Below, one piece after another: positions 1 through 10,790 of a stretch of DNA of 64,000 bases. Each line of letters begins with the position of its first letter. Position 1 is the stretch's first letter. This DNA is from Diphasiastrum complanatum (Eukaryota; Streptophyta; Lycopodiopsida; Lycopodiales; Lycopodiaceae). The stretch lies in assembly GCA_029204225.1 (NCBI GenBank), contig CM055104.1, forward strand, positions 46,806,451-46,870,450. Reading direction: 5' to 3'. The notes below the pieces were generated by a model, which saw only the letters and a program-made list of their open reading frames with translations, made no database searches and was not told the DNA's origin. Made by a program: the position numbers and the translations under genes.

Positions 1-239
1 GGAAAGCAAGCAAGTACAAAAAATAGAGACTATAAAAACCAACCGAGATGAAGTAAAACCATACCTCAGTGTGAATATAGGTGATCGAAAATCGTTGAAG
101 TACTAGTCATGAATGCCGCTTTTGGTCTGAGGTAGCTTTGCCTTTGTTCTTCATAGAGTCGTTTGCACTTGTCGTTTTCTGCCGATACTTGAATAGGTAG
201 CGAGATCAGAGAACAAAAACTTTACCACAAGTCATTGGA

Positions 240-770
240 AGGATCCACAGGGCACCGGAAAATTCAGTAGGCAGGCAGGCTTTGTAGGTCGCAGATAGAC
301 AAGTAGAGAAGGTGGCCTCCAATGAGCACCCAGAGAGCAGAGGTAGCAGCCCGATCACAGGGGAAGCAGAGCAGCGGACAGTAAGTGAGACAACGAGGAC
401 AGATAGGCAGATCGTAGGGCCTGCAACAGCTCATAGGCAGGACATGGTAGCGATGAGCTGCAGGCAGTCAACAGGTAGATCGCAGACCTCAGATAGGCAG
501 TCCGCAAACACGGCAGACAGGCCGCAGGCAGGTGGTACAAGACCAGCAGATCAAATCACAGGACAAGCAAGGCACAGTAGGTTGCAGACAGGCTGGACAG
601 GCCACAAACAGGTCATAGTAGGTCGCAATAGCCACAGCAGGCTGAAAAACAGCCCTAGTGAGGGTCTATTGGCCGCTGACAAGTGGTACAGGGCCGCAGA
701 CAGAGATTCAGGACTGCAGGTGGAGCAAACAAGTTGCAGTAGGCTGTGCAAATCTGGTTTTTCCCTCCAA
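240..770. repeat. GCAG/AGATAGGCAG-rich degenerate short repeat
   Basis: The stretch is built of loosely repeated GCAGGCAG, ACAGGCCGCA and AGATAGGCAG words and is richer in G and C than its surroundings. It keeps an open frame of 173 codons from 312, but the peptide is a low-complexity Arg/Gln/Ser/Thr string with no domain, so I read it as repeat DNA rather than a gene. Confidence 0.5.
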
Positions 771-839
771 AATCTGGTTCTTTACCTGGACAAGTCGGTG
801 AGGCCGCAAATCAGACTGTTATTACATTGGTAGATCTGA

Positions 840-3500
840 TTTTTGATGGAAAACCGCACACCGAAGGCGTAGATAGAGGCTACAACCAGTCATTTGTACT
901 TCGCTTGTGATTTGCCTTGCCTATCGTAATGTTGCCCTTGCTGGTGTTGCATTCCTTTCATCATGCAAATGATGTGCTCATCATTCGAACCCTAATGCAT
1001 GCATTTACACTCGTCTAACAAACATTCAACTCATCCAAGTCTACGAAGCAACGGCATGGTCCTTCACACATGCATCCTAACATGGAATGAACCAAGGAAA
1101 AAATATTGTGAGTGCATTCACATCCAAACCAACTACTCAACAATGCTCTCAATCAAAATGCAAACCGTCTCTCCATCCACTTACAACAAACGAGAGGGTA
1201 AACCCTTCACCCTCTCCCTCTCTCTAAGCAATGCATTCAATCTACAAGAAACCACACACCATGCTCATAATACTCAATCCACAATACACTCATCCAACCA
1301 ACCATGAGCATCAATTAACCAACAATTCAAAACAAGGAGTAAGCATCCTCTAGGTTTCTTCAAGCATTCACACACTCTACATTTTGTCAATGAGAGAAAG
1401 AGGGTAACCAACTATAAACAATCCTCAATAATGAAATCAAACACCACCTCCACACAATGTGAGGTTGAAACAACCACAATCAAGGCATCACACTAAGCAA
1501 TCAAGCATTCACACCTAACCACTAACATTACTCTCAAACCACTAACAACAACCACACCACACAACTACAATTCAAGACACTACCTCCAAGCAAATCACTC
1601 TCATATGAGGCAAGACAACAAGGATACAAAAGCTCTAACATCGAAATACACTAACTCTCAACACACATCTCCAAATACAAAGAGTTGGCTCCTTTTTATA
1701 GGAAAACCCAAGTGTCCCCCTTCAAAATGAGGCTTTCCCAATTTTCATGCCCTTCAAGCCCTCTTTGCCATTTGTCCTCAACCCATTTGATAGTACACCT
1801 AGTGGCCTCCATAAGAGAGTGGGGGAGTGGTGCATTCAAGGCTCTCTTCCAAAACTAGCCAAGATGCCATTTTTGTCAAAGGCTAGGGAGGCCATTCAAG
1901 TTTCTCCTTTTGTACACCTAGAAGCCCGAAATGTCAATGGCTAGTGGGTGTACCTCCCAATTTTTATAGCCTCCAAGGTGTTTTGGCATTTAATATCCAA
2001 ATTTTGGGTGAGGCCCTTTTTCAACCCCTATTTTTAGTAGGCGGCCTTCATTTTCTCTTTGGGTACTTTCGTTTTTGGCCTTTCTTCGATTTTTCAAGGG
2101 TCGTGTGCCTACTGCTCATTTGTCTGGATTTTTGGCCTGTTGGGTACCCACTTGGCCCGCACATTTCGTTAATTGCCCGTAAATCGCCCAAACTTTGCCG
2201 TTAGGATTTCTGTGACTCCTTGACACTGAATCCATATTTCTCGGTCCCGTTTTTACCCAAAACTTTTCTTTCTCGGTTTTTTCTTCTGTGATTGACTTTT
2301 TCGGCATTCATGACTAGGGCTCCCATGACAACACGGTTTCCCTGAAAAATACACTGAGTGATCATATATTAGTAAAAATTGACTCAGTACATGGTCCGAT
2401 TTTAGCACGGTCATACCGGCTATTGTTTTACAACTAGCCATTTTTTTGAAAAGCCGTAAAATATTTACCGGCCATTTTGAAGGCTGCAAAATTTTCTCTA
2501 GCCTCATTTAGGGCGGGCTGGGACCCAATTCTAGGTGGATCGGCACTTTTGGCTCAGTCTTACAAAACTTGACCACAAAATATTTTTGACAATTTTTTCG
2601 AAAGTTAGTTTCTTACTTTTAAACTGTGTCTAGCCACTTTAGGGTGGGCTGGGACCCAATTTTAAGGCAAATTTGTGCCAATTTTTCTCTAATAACCGGG
2701 TTTTACATGCCGGTTTTTTCAATTATTGCAAACTTAAACTCCAATATTAGCCCGATTTTCCATGCGGAAATATCGGCAAACATTGGCAACTACCACTGGA
2801 TAGTATGGTCCCCATACGGCGGACCCAGAGTCTCTACTTTCGCAGACCAGCTCTTGGTGGTGGATCAAGTTAGTGGGCTCAGCACCCTTGCTAGGTGATG
2901 CTAACCACAGTGAGTTGGTAGGATGTCTTCAATAGCTTCCTACCCAAAGGCCATCGATTTAGCCCTTAGGATCCATCTGCAACCGGATTGTATTTAACCA
3001 CAACATCTTTGAACAATTTGGGGTCTTCATACCTGCAAAAACCCACCTGTGACCTAAATGGCAAATGCTCCCAATTCTATCAAATGTAAGGCAATGCCCA
3101 CTTTCGGACCCATGCATGGAGGGATATGCAAATGCAAATCTCAAGATTGGAGATGGGATGATATGGATGCAAGTCATCAGTATTGTGTCTAGTACCATGT
3201 CATTGATGTGTGTGTGAATGCATACGCAATGAGGCTTTAGTGTCCCAACTCTGAAACTGGTCCACACTGGTGATGATCAATTTTTTTTTTGTTTAGACAT
3301 TCAACTTATACTCTCTAAGAACAAATTCAACAGGGAATAGCCATCTAGTCTCCTCTCTGTACTGACTCTTCTCTCAAGCCCTATGCTCTGACAGAAGTCC
3401 ATGTAGGACAACTTACTGTCCTAAGATCCAATACACAAGATGGTAGGAAGTACTGGTTTTCCGCTAGTCTATGGAATCAATTAGAAAGGTCGTCCTCACC
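840..3500. other. Gene-free interval with A+C-rich and degenerate repeat DNA
   Basis: No coding region is supportable. From about 980 to 1700 the plus strand is strongly A+C-rich (ACAACCACACC-like text). From 1690 to 2900 it resembles noncoding LTR-like sequence. A degenerate direct repeat sits at 2509-2533 and 2641-2666 (both contain GGGCTGGGACCCAATT), spaced about 132 bp. Short open frames here show no recognisable domain. Confidence 0.4.
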
Positions 3501-3559
3501 TCTTATGGATGTGCGAGGCGTCACTCATCCTCACAACTTGGTTCAAGATCTGATACATA

Positions 3560-3665
3560 CAGTTGAAGTCTTTTTCTTTTTTCTCTTACTTTTCTCTCAG
3601 TTTTTCTTTCTCTCTCTTTTTCTGTTTTTTTTGTATATATATATATATATATTTTTTTTCTTCTG
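3560..3665. repeat. Pyrimidine-rich tract with (TA)n microsatellite
   Basis: A CT/T-rich stretch runs into a (TA)n core at about 3634-3652 and a T run. Overlapping open frames through it encode only Phe/Ser/Tyr/Ile strings and are not genes. Confidence 0.85.
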
Positions 3666-4017
3666 TGCCCTACCCATTGGACGATGGAGTCACTCCCCAT
3701 CCCACTGCACTGTTTTTGTTCCCACTTTTTCCTTTCTCAACCTCTCCTCAACTATGCATCTATACAGTCATTTATGCCCATAGAAGCTAGCAAATGTCCA
3801 AATGTAGTTCAGAGTTTTTATAGAGATGCAATAAAGATGTACGATTAGAAAACTGAGACTTGCAACAGTTCAGCATATATGTACAAGGTTACTAGGGCTA
3901 ATTTTGATTCTCTGAGTGTTCCCAGTATTCGTGATGCTTCTAGGTCGTTCACTCCGATACCTGAAAAGGTGAACAAGAAAAGGTGTTACATACTGTACAA
4001 GTGACTTTGGCTTCTAT

Positions 4018-4740
4018 TTAACTACAGTAAGCTTTTATCTTGTTTATGTTGGTTCGGTGCTTAAAAATTTCACCGTTCAACTCGGCTAGCTTAATCGTGT
4101 TATTTTCATACAGTTTCACTATTACATATGGACCGTTCCAGCGTGGCCCCAACTTTTGAGGCATCAACTCGTGTCTAGCATCATAGAACAACAATAATTG
4201 CCCCTGCTTGAACTAGTAATCGCGCATGTTCCTATCATGAATCTCCTTCATGCATCTTTTGTGGGTTTCTTGGTGATTTAGGATAGCTATTCGATGCTCA
4301 TCTAGGTCTTGTAAACCAGTCAGTGCTATATTGATTCTTTCTCTCCTAGGTCGTGCTTCATGGCAAACCGCAAGGATGGGAGCTCTATTTCTATTGGCAG
4401 TACACATTCTTGGCCATACACTAAAAAAAAGGGCATGTGGTTGGTACTGGTCTTATAGGTGGCATTATATGCCCATAATGCCAAATTTAGTTTTTTGTCC
4501 CAATCCCTCTGTCGGTCTGATACGGTTTTTCTTAGGATTCCTACCAATTGTTTGTTCATGCTTTCAGCCTGACCGTTGGCTTGCGGGTAGTAGGGTGTGC
4601 TTTTCCGGTGCTTGATCATCAACTGATCGGTCAAAGCCTTGATAGTTTTGTTTAGAAAATGGGTACCCCTATCAGAGATGAGTTCTCTGGGTGACCGAAC
4701 CGGCCTATCACCTGTTCTAGTGATCTAACAAATCCGCATC
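4018..4740 (-). pseudogene. Ty3/gypsy integrase C-terminal remnant
   Basis: On the minus strand the frame shows the end of the integrase catalytic core. SDRGTHFL carries the second Asp of the DDE triad, followed by YYPQANGQAES with the Glu, then the WDKKLNLALWAYNATYKTS segment typical of Metaviridae (Ty3) integrases. After a one-base frame change near 4340 the tail continues through LDEHRIAILNHQETHKRCM, crosses an in-frame stop at about 4213, and ends with KLGPRWNGPYVIVKLYENN, a typical gypsy integrase C-terminal domain, stopping at 4018. The first catalytic Asp, the zinc domain, RT and RNase H are absent. It is a broken fragment with at least one frameshift and one stop, directly beside copia element B. 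Confidence 0.85.
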
Positions 4741-4827
4741 TACTTTCCCTATTGTAGGTGGCTCCAATGTTCTAGTCGTGGGTGGTCTCATCAATCGTTT
4801 GACCGTGCGTTTAATAGTGGGTGACAA

Positions 4828-5150
4828 CTATACTAGTTGCCAGAGTCCTATTTCCAATTTTAGATTCTCTAGGGCTTGACCTAGGTCAATATTCTCTCTC
4901 TTCAAGTTTAGGTCTATATCCTTCCTAAACCTGCGCGTTCGGGTCATGGTTCTCTTAGTTTCTAGGCCGGTTTTTCCTTTTCTCGGTCCTAGGAATCTGG
5001 GATGTTTACGCCCTTCCAAGACGCTAACCTCACCTTGCCCGTTGGGCAGTGGATCCTCGTAGATGGGTGTAGGTTTGAATATTGGCTTCTCAATGACCAC
5101 TGGGTTATCTACCTCCGGTGGTGGTTTTGGTGTAGGCTTGGGTTTTCTGG
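4828..5150 (-). pseudogene. Proline/lysine-rich retroelement-like coding remnant
   Basis: A minus-strand frame open from about 5150 to 4828 begins with a Pro/Lys-rich linker (PPRKPKPTPKPPP), continues through KPTPIYEDPLPNG and a highly basic stretch, and ends ENLKLEIGLWQLV. I recognise no domain. It lies just upstream, in reading direction, of the gypsy integrase remnant and just downstream of the truncated copia RT, so it is probably part of the same gypsy copy with most of pol deleted. That assignment rests on position only. Confidence 0.35.
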
Positions 5151-5154
5151 GAGG

Positions 5155-6255
5155 TAGTCCTCGAACAATTTTTGTTCGTCAGCACTATTCCTGCGAGCAT
5201 TGGAGTATTCGCTCCTTTGCAATTCAGCATCCTAAAATCCTCCAAGATTTTATGGGTGTGTTTGGACTGATGAAGGTACAGCTTACCTCTCTCATAGTCC
5301 CTTTCAATTTGCAAGCCAAGGTAACACCTGGCTTCTTCCAGATCCATGATCTCGAAATGTTTCGAGATGTCTTTTTTCACTTCAGCAATCAGCCTCTCAC
5401 TCTTGCAGAGTATCAGAGTGTCATCCACATACACAACCACAATGATAATCTTCCCATTTGTAATCCTCACATACACATTGGAATCAGCCATTAGTGGCTT
5501 GAATCCCAAGGATTTCAGGGCTTGATCTTTCCTTTCGTACCACTGTCGAGCTGACTGCTTTAGACCATAGATATTTCTATGCATTCTGCATGCATAATTA
5601 GGAAGTAAATTTGAGACATAGCCTGGGGGTTGATCCATGTAGACCTCTTCGTCTAACTCACCATGCAAGAAGGCTATCTTCTCGTCGACAATGTGGATCC
5701 TGAGGTCATAAGTAGCTGCATATGCAAATAACAAATGTAGGGACAAATGCTTTACGACAGGAGAGAAGGTTTCAAAATAATCAATACCATATCTCTAAGA
5801 GAATCCCTTTACTACCAGTCTTGCTTTATATTTTGAGACATCCCCATCTGGTCCATACTTGAGCTTGTGAACCCATTTGCATTTCACAGCCTTACGCTTA
5901 TCTGGTAATGGCTCCAACGTCCATACCTGGATCTTCCTCATGGATTTCATCTCTTCGTTCATGGCTTGGATCCATTTGTTACCATATTTGAGTAGTCAAT
6001 ACCATATCTCTGAGAAAATTCCTTCTCTACCAGTCTTGCCTTGTATTTCATGATGTTCCCATCTGGTCCATATTTGAGCTTGAAAATCCATTTGCATTTG
6101 ACAGTCTTGCGCCTATGTGGCAATGGCTCCAATGTCCATACCTGGTACTTCCTCATGGACTCCATCTCTTCATTCATGGCTTGGATCCATTTGTCCTTGT
6201 CTAGACTGTCAATCGTCTCCTTGAAAGTCTATGGTTCACCACTGAATTTGTAGAT
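5155..6255 (-). pseudogene. Copia element B reverse transcriptase, truncated and duplicated
   Basis: The N-terminal RT segment (VKCKWIFKLKYGPDGN, KARLV) occurs twice in a row because of a 215-bp tandem duplication (5781-5995 and 5996-6210). The downstream copy continues into an RT core with FLHGELDEEVYMDQPPGY, NIYGLKQSARQWYE and an intact catalytic YVDD motif (VVYVDDTLI), then LGLQIERDYERGKLYL and TPMLAG. Translation leaves copia sequence near 5155 at the junction with the gypsy-associated fragment. Stops occur in the first duplicated unit. RNase H is absent. Confidence 0.85.
5781..6210 (-). repeat. 215-bp tandem duplication within copia B RT
   Basis: Two head-to-tail units start at 5781 and 5996 (both beginning TCAATACCATATCTCT) and stay in register at a constant 215-bp offset through TTGGATCCATTTGT (5966 and 6181). 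They differ by scattered substitutions and no obvious indels. Each unit encodes the same RT N-terminal segment, so the duplication is internal to the element. Confidence 0.85.
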
Positions 6256-6721
6256 CTCTTCTAATATGGAAGCTGAGCTGCCTGGCACATATCTTGTTGG
6301 CGCTCTTCATGGTCTTGTCGACCTTCTAGGAGATCCTCCTGGGATAGTAATGCCTTTGTCTTTGTCTGCTCTGCTCGGTCTAGAACCATCTTGGTTTACA
6401 GGAACTGTAGCAGTAGGCTACCTCTCGAATCTTCCTTCTTCTAATTTGTCACTCGAATGGGAGGCGACTCAAAAATCTTCATTTTCGTATTCGTCCTCTG
6501 CTCCCTCTTTCACTAGCGGCAGGTCATAGTACTGTTTCTCCAGAACTTCATAACTGACAGGATCATTGTTGGCCATCGTTCTACTCTCATCAAACCTGAC
6601 ATCTCTGACTGTCTTCACAGTGTTCGTGTCTGGCATCTAGACTCTGTAGTATGACGAATTGTTGTCATATCCTACAGGAAATCCATGTTCAGCTTTCTCA
6701 TCAAGCTTCTTTCGAAGCTTA

Positions 6722-7720
6722 TTAGAATATGTGCATAAGCTGCACAGCCAGAGATTTTGATTGAGACAAGTTGGGCTTTCTTTCCCACCATAATTTGTGT
6801 GGTGTTGTGTGAGGGAGATCAGACTTCCCTGTCTTGTTCTGGATGTACGCAGCTGTAGCTACTGCTTCAGCCCACAGTACTCTTGGAGCTTTTGAGTAGG
6901 CCATCATGCACCTGGCAACTTCCATCAGGTCCTATTCTTCCTATCTGCAACACCGTTGTGCTGCGGTGTGTAAGCTGCAGTCCTTCTGTGAATGATGCCA
7001 CAGTCATTGTAGAAGTCAGTGAAGCGATTCGAGATGTATTCGCCACCTCGATCTGTCCTTATCTGCTTCACTTTGTTGCCGGTGCATCTCTCTGTCCAAT
7101 TCACATACTCTGTGAATTTATCAAGTGCTTCTGATCTATTCTGAATAAAATACACTGTCAAATTTACTATAATAATCAATGAAGGTTATGTAATATTTTG
7201 AGCCTCCAACTGAGATCACATTGAAAGACCCACATATGTCAGAATGCACTAACTCCAAAATCTTAGTCATTCTATAGGAGTCTTTAACAAATGGAGTGCG
7301 AGACATCTTATCCTTCAGACATGCATCCCAGGTAGTCGAATTGTTTACATTCGAGATGCTGACCCCTGTTATTGCTCCATGATGGCTTGCTTGGTAAAGT
7401 GCCATCGAATTCATGTGGCATAGTCTCCTGTGCCACAGAATGTCTGGCAAATCATCATGAGTCTGATGCACCTGATTTGCAGGCAGGCGTACCTTCAAGT
7501 GATATAGATTACCTTTTCTTTTGTCTTGATTAATCAGGATACTGGTACTGGCATCAATAACATTGCATGCTTCGTCAGAAAACGTCACACGCATCTCTGC
7601 ATCAGCTATCCTTGCCACAGAAAGCAAGTTCTGCTGCAGTGTAGGCACGAACAGAATGTCTTCGAGTTGTCTGTCTCTGCCATTTGTGTTGAGCCACAGT
7701 GAACCAATACCGTTCACTTG
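6722..7720 (-). pseudogene. Copia element B GAG-preintegrase and integrase
   Basis: The minus-strand frame reads the pre-integrase zinc region (LWHRRLCHM with C-x2-C-like residues downstream), then integrase motifs LVHSDICGSF (first Asp), IRTDRGGEY (second Asp) and NGVADRKN. The third catalytic position is Asp where the family has Glu (NGVAERKN). The core continues into ARCMMAYSKAPRVLWAEAVATAAY. There is a frameshift near 7136-7179 and a stop near 6925. Integrase would join the cDNA to the chromosome; this copy is not functional as it stands. Confidence 0.85.
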
Positions 7721-7739
7721 ATGTTTGGATCCATCTCTA

Positions 7740-8866
7740 AGAACAATGAATCTTGATGGATCTGCACTTCATAAATCAGACATAATTTGTCTTGATGTCA
7801 CGAAGTGTGAGATAGATCCTGAGTCTAGGATCACCTCTTGTGTGTCAAGCATTGATGCTGCACACACATTTGCACAAATGTAGGCGGTCGAACAATTTCT
7901 GTTCGATCTCTTTTCGCCCATTTTTGAGATCTCAGGCTCCTCGACATAGGACAAATTGTTATTGTTCTCCTGTCTGTTCTGTGCTGATTTGTTCCTTGGG
8001 TTCATGCGACAATCCATGGCTGCATGACCCTTCTTGTAGCAGTGGATACATTCAATTTTCAGATTGAGCCAGCACGTATCAATTGTGTGCTCTGTTGTTT
8101 CGACCTCCCTTTGTTCTTCCACTTGCCTTTGCTGGTCTCCTCTGCTTGCTGATCACGATCCTGCCTTTGATTCAACTCCCTCTTAGGTTTGAATTGTTTC
8201 TTTGTCTTTTCTTTGTTGTCGTAGAGGGCTTGGTCAGAACCATCCTTGTGATCAAGGTGCTCTCTTGCCTCGACTTCCTCTCAAATCTCGACAATTGCCT
8301 TTTCGAGGGTCATTGTAGGATCTTTTGCAAGCAGGCTTCTGGTTGTTTGGAAAGATCTGGATAAGGCTCTCAACATGTAAGTGAGCTGCTTCTCAACTCA
8401 CACTGTATTTTCTGCTCCATAATTGTGTAGTGATAGGAATAAATCCTTCATCTTCCTTACAAAAGAAGTGAGGTCTTTCCCATCCCACTGTAGATTTGTC
8501 AACTGATCTTCCAACATCATTATTTGACTTTCTGATTTCGTTTGACATCTCGTGAGTAGTGTATCCCACATCTCCTTTGCCTTGGAGAGTGTAGTCAGGT
8601 CAAGTGTGAGACTATCCTCGATGGATGATGATAGCAAGGCTACTTACTGCCTTGTCATTTTTCTCCCTCCACTCGCGTAGCTCTTTGCCTAATGTTGTAG
8701 GCATTTCCTCTGTGCCATCCACCCAGGGGGATAGACCTTCACCCTTTAGTATCAGCGATGTCTTAACTTTCCATGCTAGAAAGTTAGATCCTGGAGAATC
8801 CAGAACTGTACAGATCTTGGATTGTGTGCTGTTGATAGAAGCCATTGCTTCTAAATTCGTGTTCAC
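7740..8866 (-). pseudogene. Copia element B gag and protease
   Basis: The gag frame opens at 8866 (MNTNLEAMASINS) with the LDSPGSNFLAWKVKTSLIL segment usual at the start of copia Gag. It continues through TSFVRKMKDLFLSLHNYG, is interrupted by stops near 8398, and reaches a CCHC zinc knuckle (CIHCYKKGHAAMDC) at about 8000-8050. The aspartic protease follows with VILDSGSISHFVTS, the catalytic DSG motif intact. Gag packages the RNA and the protease cuts the polyprotein. Repeated stops and frameshifts mark it as a pseudogene. Confidence 0.85.
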
Positions 8867-8947
8867 TTGTTGATGGTTGATTGTTTGAATGTTTTAGCCC
8901 CTTGGATCTGATAGCTTTTTGGCTATGTTAGACTTTGACAAAGGTAG

Positions 8948-8959
8948 GCTCTGATACCA
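8948..8959 (-). promoter_or_regulatory. Primer-binding site of copia B (initiator Met tRNA)
   Basis: The plus strand reads GCTCTGATACCA, so the minus strand carries TGGTATCAGAGC, the standard plant copia minus-strand primer site. It lies one base inside the LTR boundary and about 80 bp before the gag start, which fixes element polarity. Confidence 0.9.
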
Positions 8960-8960
8960 C

Positions 8961-9330
8961 TGATGCATAAATATGCAAAAAAATACACTTAGAAAAATGC
9001 AAAATTCTAGCCAAAACTCTGGTGTCAAATAATGCACTCTGATTGGATTACAAAAAAACTGAGTATAATGCTTGAAGTCGGACGCAAAACAGTAGGCGCT
9101 CAAAAACCACTTCAGCTGAAATAGTTGATGATCAAAAACTAGAATACAGCTGATTCTAAACTTACTTAACCACTTATCCTCGTTACATAATCATGCCTGA
9201 ATCATTGTTACAAAAGATGTCTGTCAGGGCGTTGACTCCATTATTGATAATTGGAAGTCAGTTGACCAGTGCATTGGAATCCTAAGTTAATCTACTTACA
9301 ATCCCACAGAAAGTAGCCGTTATTTTAACA
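8961..9330 (-). repeat. 5' LTR of copia B (probable)
   Basis: The boundary next to the primer site is TG on the plus strand (CA at the LTR 3' end on the minus strand). I place the far end at TTTTAACA|GTATG (9330), giving a 370-bp LTR that begins TGTTAAAAT on the minus strand. No second LTR copy survives in the window to confirm the outer end. Confidence 0.55.
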
Positions 9331-9600
9331 GTATGTGGGTCGGATTTTCTAATTAACAGTATCGAAAAATATACAAAGGTCCAGAATTTATACAAAGGGT
9401 CGGAATTTATACACTAGGTTGGATCTATACAAAGGGTCGGATTTATTAGACCCCCAATCCGATCCGAACCGATTTGATCCGATCCAGGGTCAAAAAATCA
9501 CTCTTTGACAAGAATGACATTGGGTCAAAAAATAGGCTTGGGTCAAAAAAATTCAATCATGAATTTTTCGATCCTTTGTCGGAAAGTTGAGCCTTCATAA
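9331..9600. other. Gene-free spacer with GGGTCGGA / GATCCGA words
   Basis: Short repeated words such as GGGTCGGAATTTATAC and CCGATCCGAACCGA occur, with no coding potential or element boundary that I can identify. Confidence 0.4.
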
Positions 9601-9606
9601 TTTTTT

Positions 9607-10790
9607 GTGTTTTTCAAGAATAAGTATATACAGATTTTTCAGGATGCTCATTACCTAATGGAATTGGGCTTGAGCATAGAATTTCAACAAATATGTTGCA
9701 GATGGATGTGTTCAAAAGAAATTCGGAAGTTGGATCTTCGCAAGAGACATGAGAATATGGTGGAGATTGTGTGCATGTTTGAGAGATATGTTCTAACTTC
9801 CATCATGGACTCATAAGTGCATTTATTGGTGCACTTGGTTGAAGAAGTTTCTATTGCTGGTCTAGGTATAAGTGCATAAATTTTGTTTTGCATGTGTATT
9901 TAAACTAAATCAATTGATACATGAACTCATTAAATAAAACACTTATTTTTAACCATTTGTGAGTTTTTAGATGGATGTTCTTTATGGAAACATACATGAA
10001 AGTCTTAAAAGATTTTGTGTGTCAAAAGGCAAGGCTTGAAGGTAGCATGTCAAGGATGGTTAGTACATGAATCTCTCTTTTATGTTACGAAAATTTTGCA
10101 CCAACTACATCCATCTATTCCACGATTGTGGCATGAGGAGGAAGCCGAAATGGTAACAAGTGAAAAACCTCAAGGGATGGGAAAGGTCCATAAGTTGACA
10201 CCCTTCCAATGAGAAAAATTTCTACATTCATGCATTATCATTGTGGAGTTATGGATAAATGGTTAGACCTATATGAAGAAGATAAAAAAAGAGGGCATTG
10301 TCTAGAAAGTGCCAACGACCAAATAGAGGTAGAAACATGGCCACAAGTTCACACGATATTGAGCCATTGCCCAAGCAATGCACTATAGAGTGGATGCATG
10401 GCACACCTCAAAAAGCAACAAAAGAGGAACAAAAAATATCAAACGCAGAATGGGACTTTGCAAGAGGATGCGAATGGAAGGTATTATTCTTGAGATACTT
10501 TATTATTAGAACATTCTTGTTTATAACAATATTTGTGAATCATTTTGAAACACCATGTCCATTCACGGTGATTATTTATGAGATTCATGTTTTTCATGTG
10601 GAAGTGCAAAATGTATAATTGGTTTTCACTTTCGTGTTGAAAGGATTGATAACAAGAGACGCACACACGATTGTGGTGTAATAGCATCTTTCCAACAAGA
10701 AAGTCAAAGCAGTGCATGAGATCAGAATCCCATCACAAGAGACTTACACACAAAATGCACTACAAACGAAAAATTCTAGTGCCACCTGGT
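9607..10790 (+). pseudogene. CACTA (En/Spm) TNP2-type transposase remnant
   Basis: The first part resembles the region downstream of the transposase core in plant CACTA elements (DUF4218). It has FQQICCRWM, then LRKRHENMVEIVCMFERY and a HLLVHLVEEVSIAGL segment that matches the family pattern of MVHLPVHLVDE. Several hundred bases on, another frame gives RIDNKRRTHDCGVIAS, like the start of the CACTA DUF4216 segment (R-x-NKRRTQNSGV). The frame is broken by many stops. The catalytic TNP2 part and terminal inverted repeats are not visible. Assignment is from remembered family patterns, not a search. Confidence 0.5.

Larger units (their letters stand above)
5150..9330 (-). mobile_element. Copia element B, 3'-truncated, minus strand
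   Basis: Read on the minus strand the order is LTR (9330 to 8961), primer site, gag, protease, integrase, reverse transcriptase: the Ty1/copia order, with integrase before RT. The 3' end is cut in the RT at about 5150, where the sequence switches to the gypsy-associated fragment, so RNase H, polypurine tract and 3' LTR are missing. Several stops and frameshifts break the frame. The closest relatives in this window are fragment G (48.1-49.1 kb) and element H (52.3-56.5 kb). Confidence 0.85.

Noticed and set aside
312-833. Open frame of 173 codons on the plus strand
   Set aside because: Its peptide follows the GCAG/AGATAGGCAG repeat and has no domain, and the opposite strand is also open through the same repeat.
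3505-3790. Two overlapping frames with Phe- and Tyr/Ile-rich runs, resembling membrane proteins
   Set aside because: They translate a T-rich tract and a (TA)n microsatellite in two frames.
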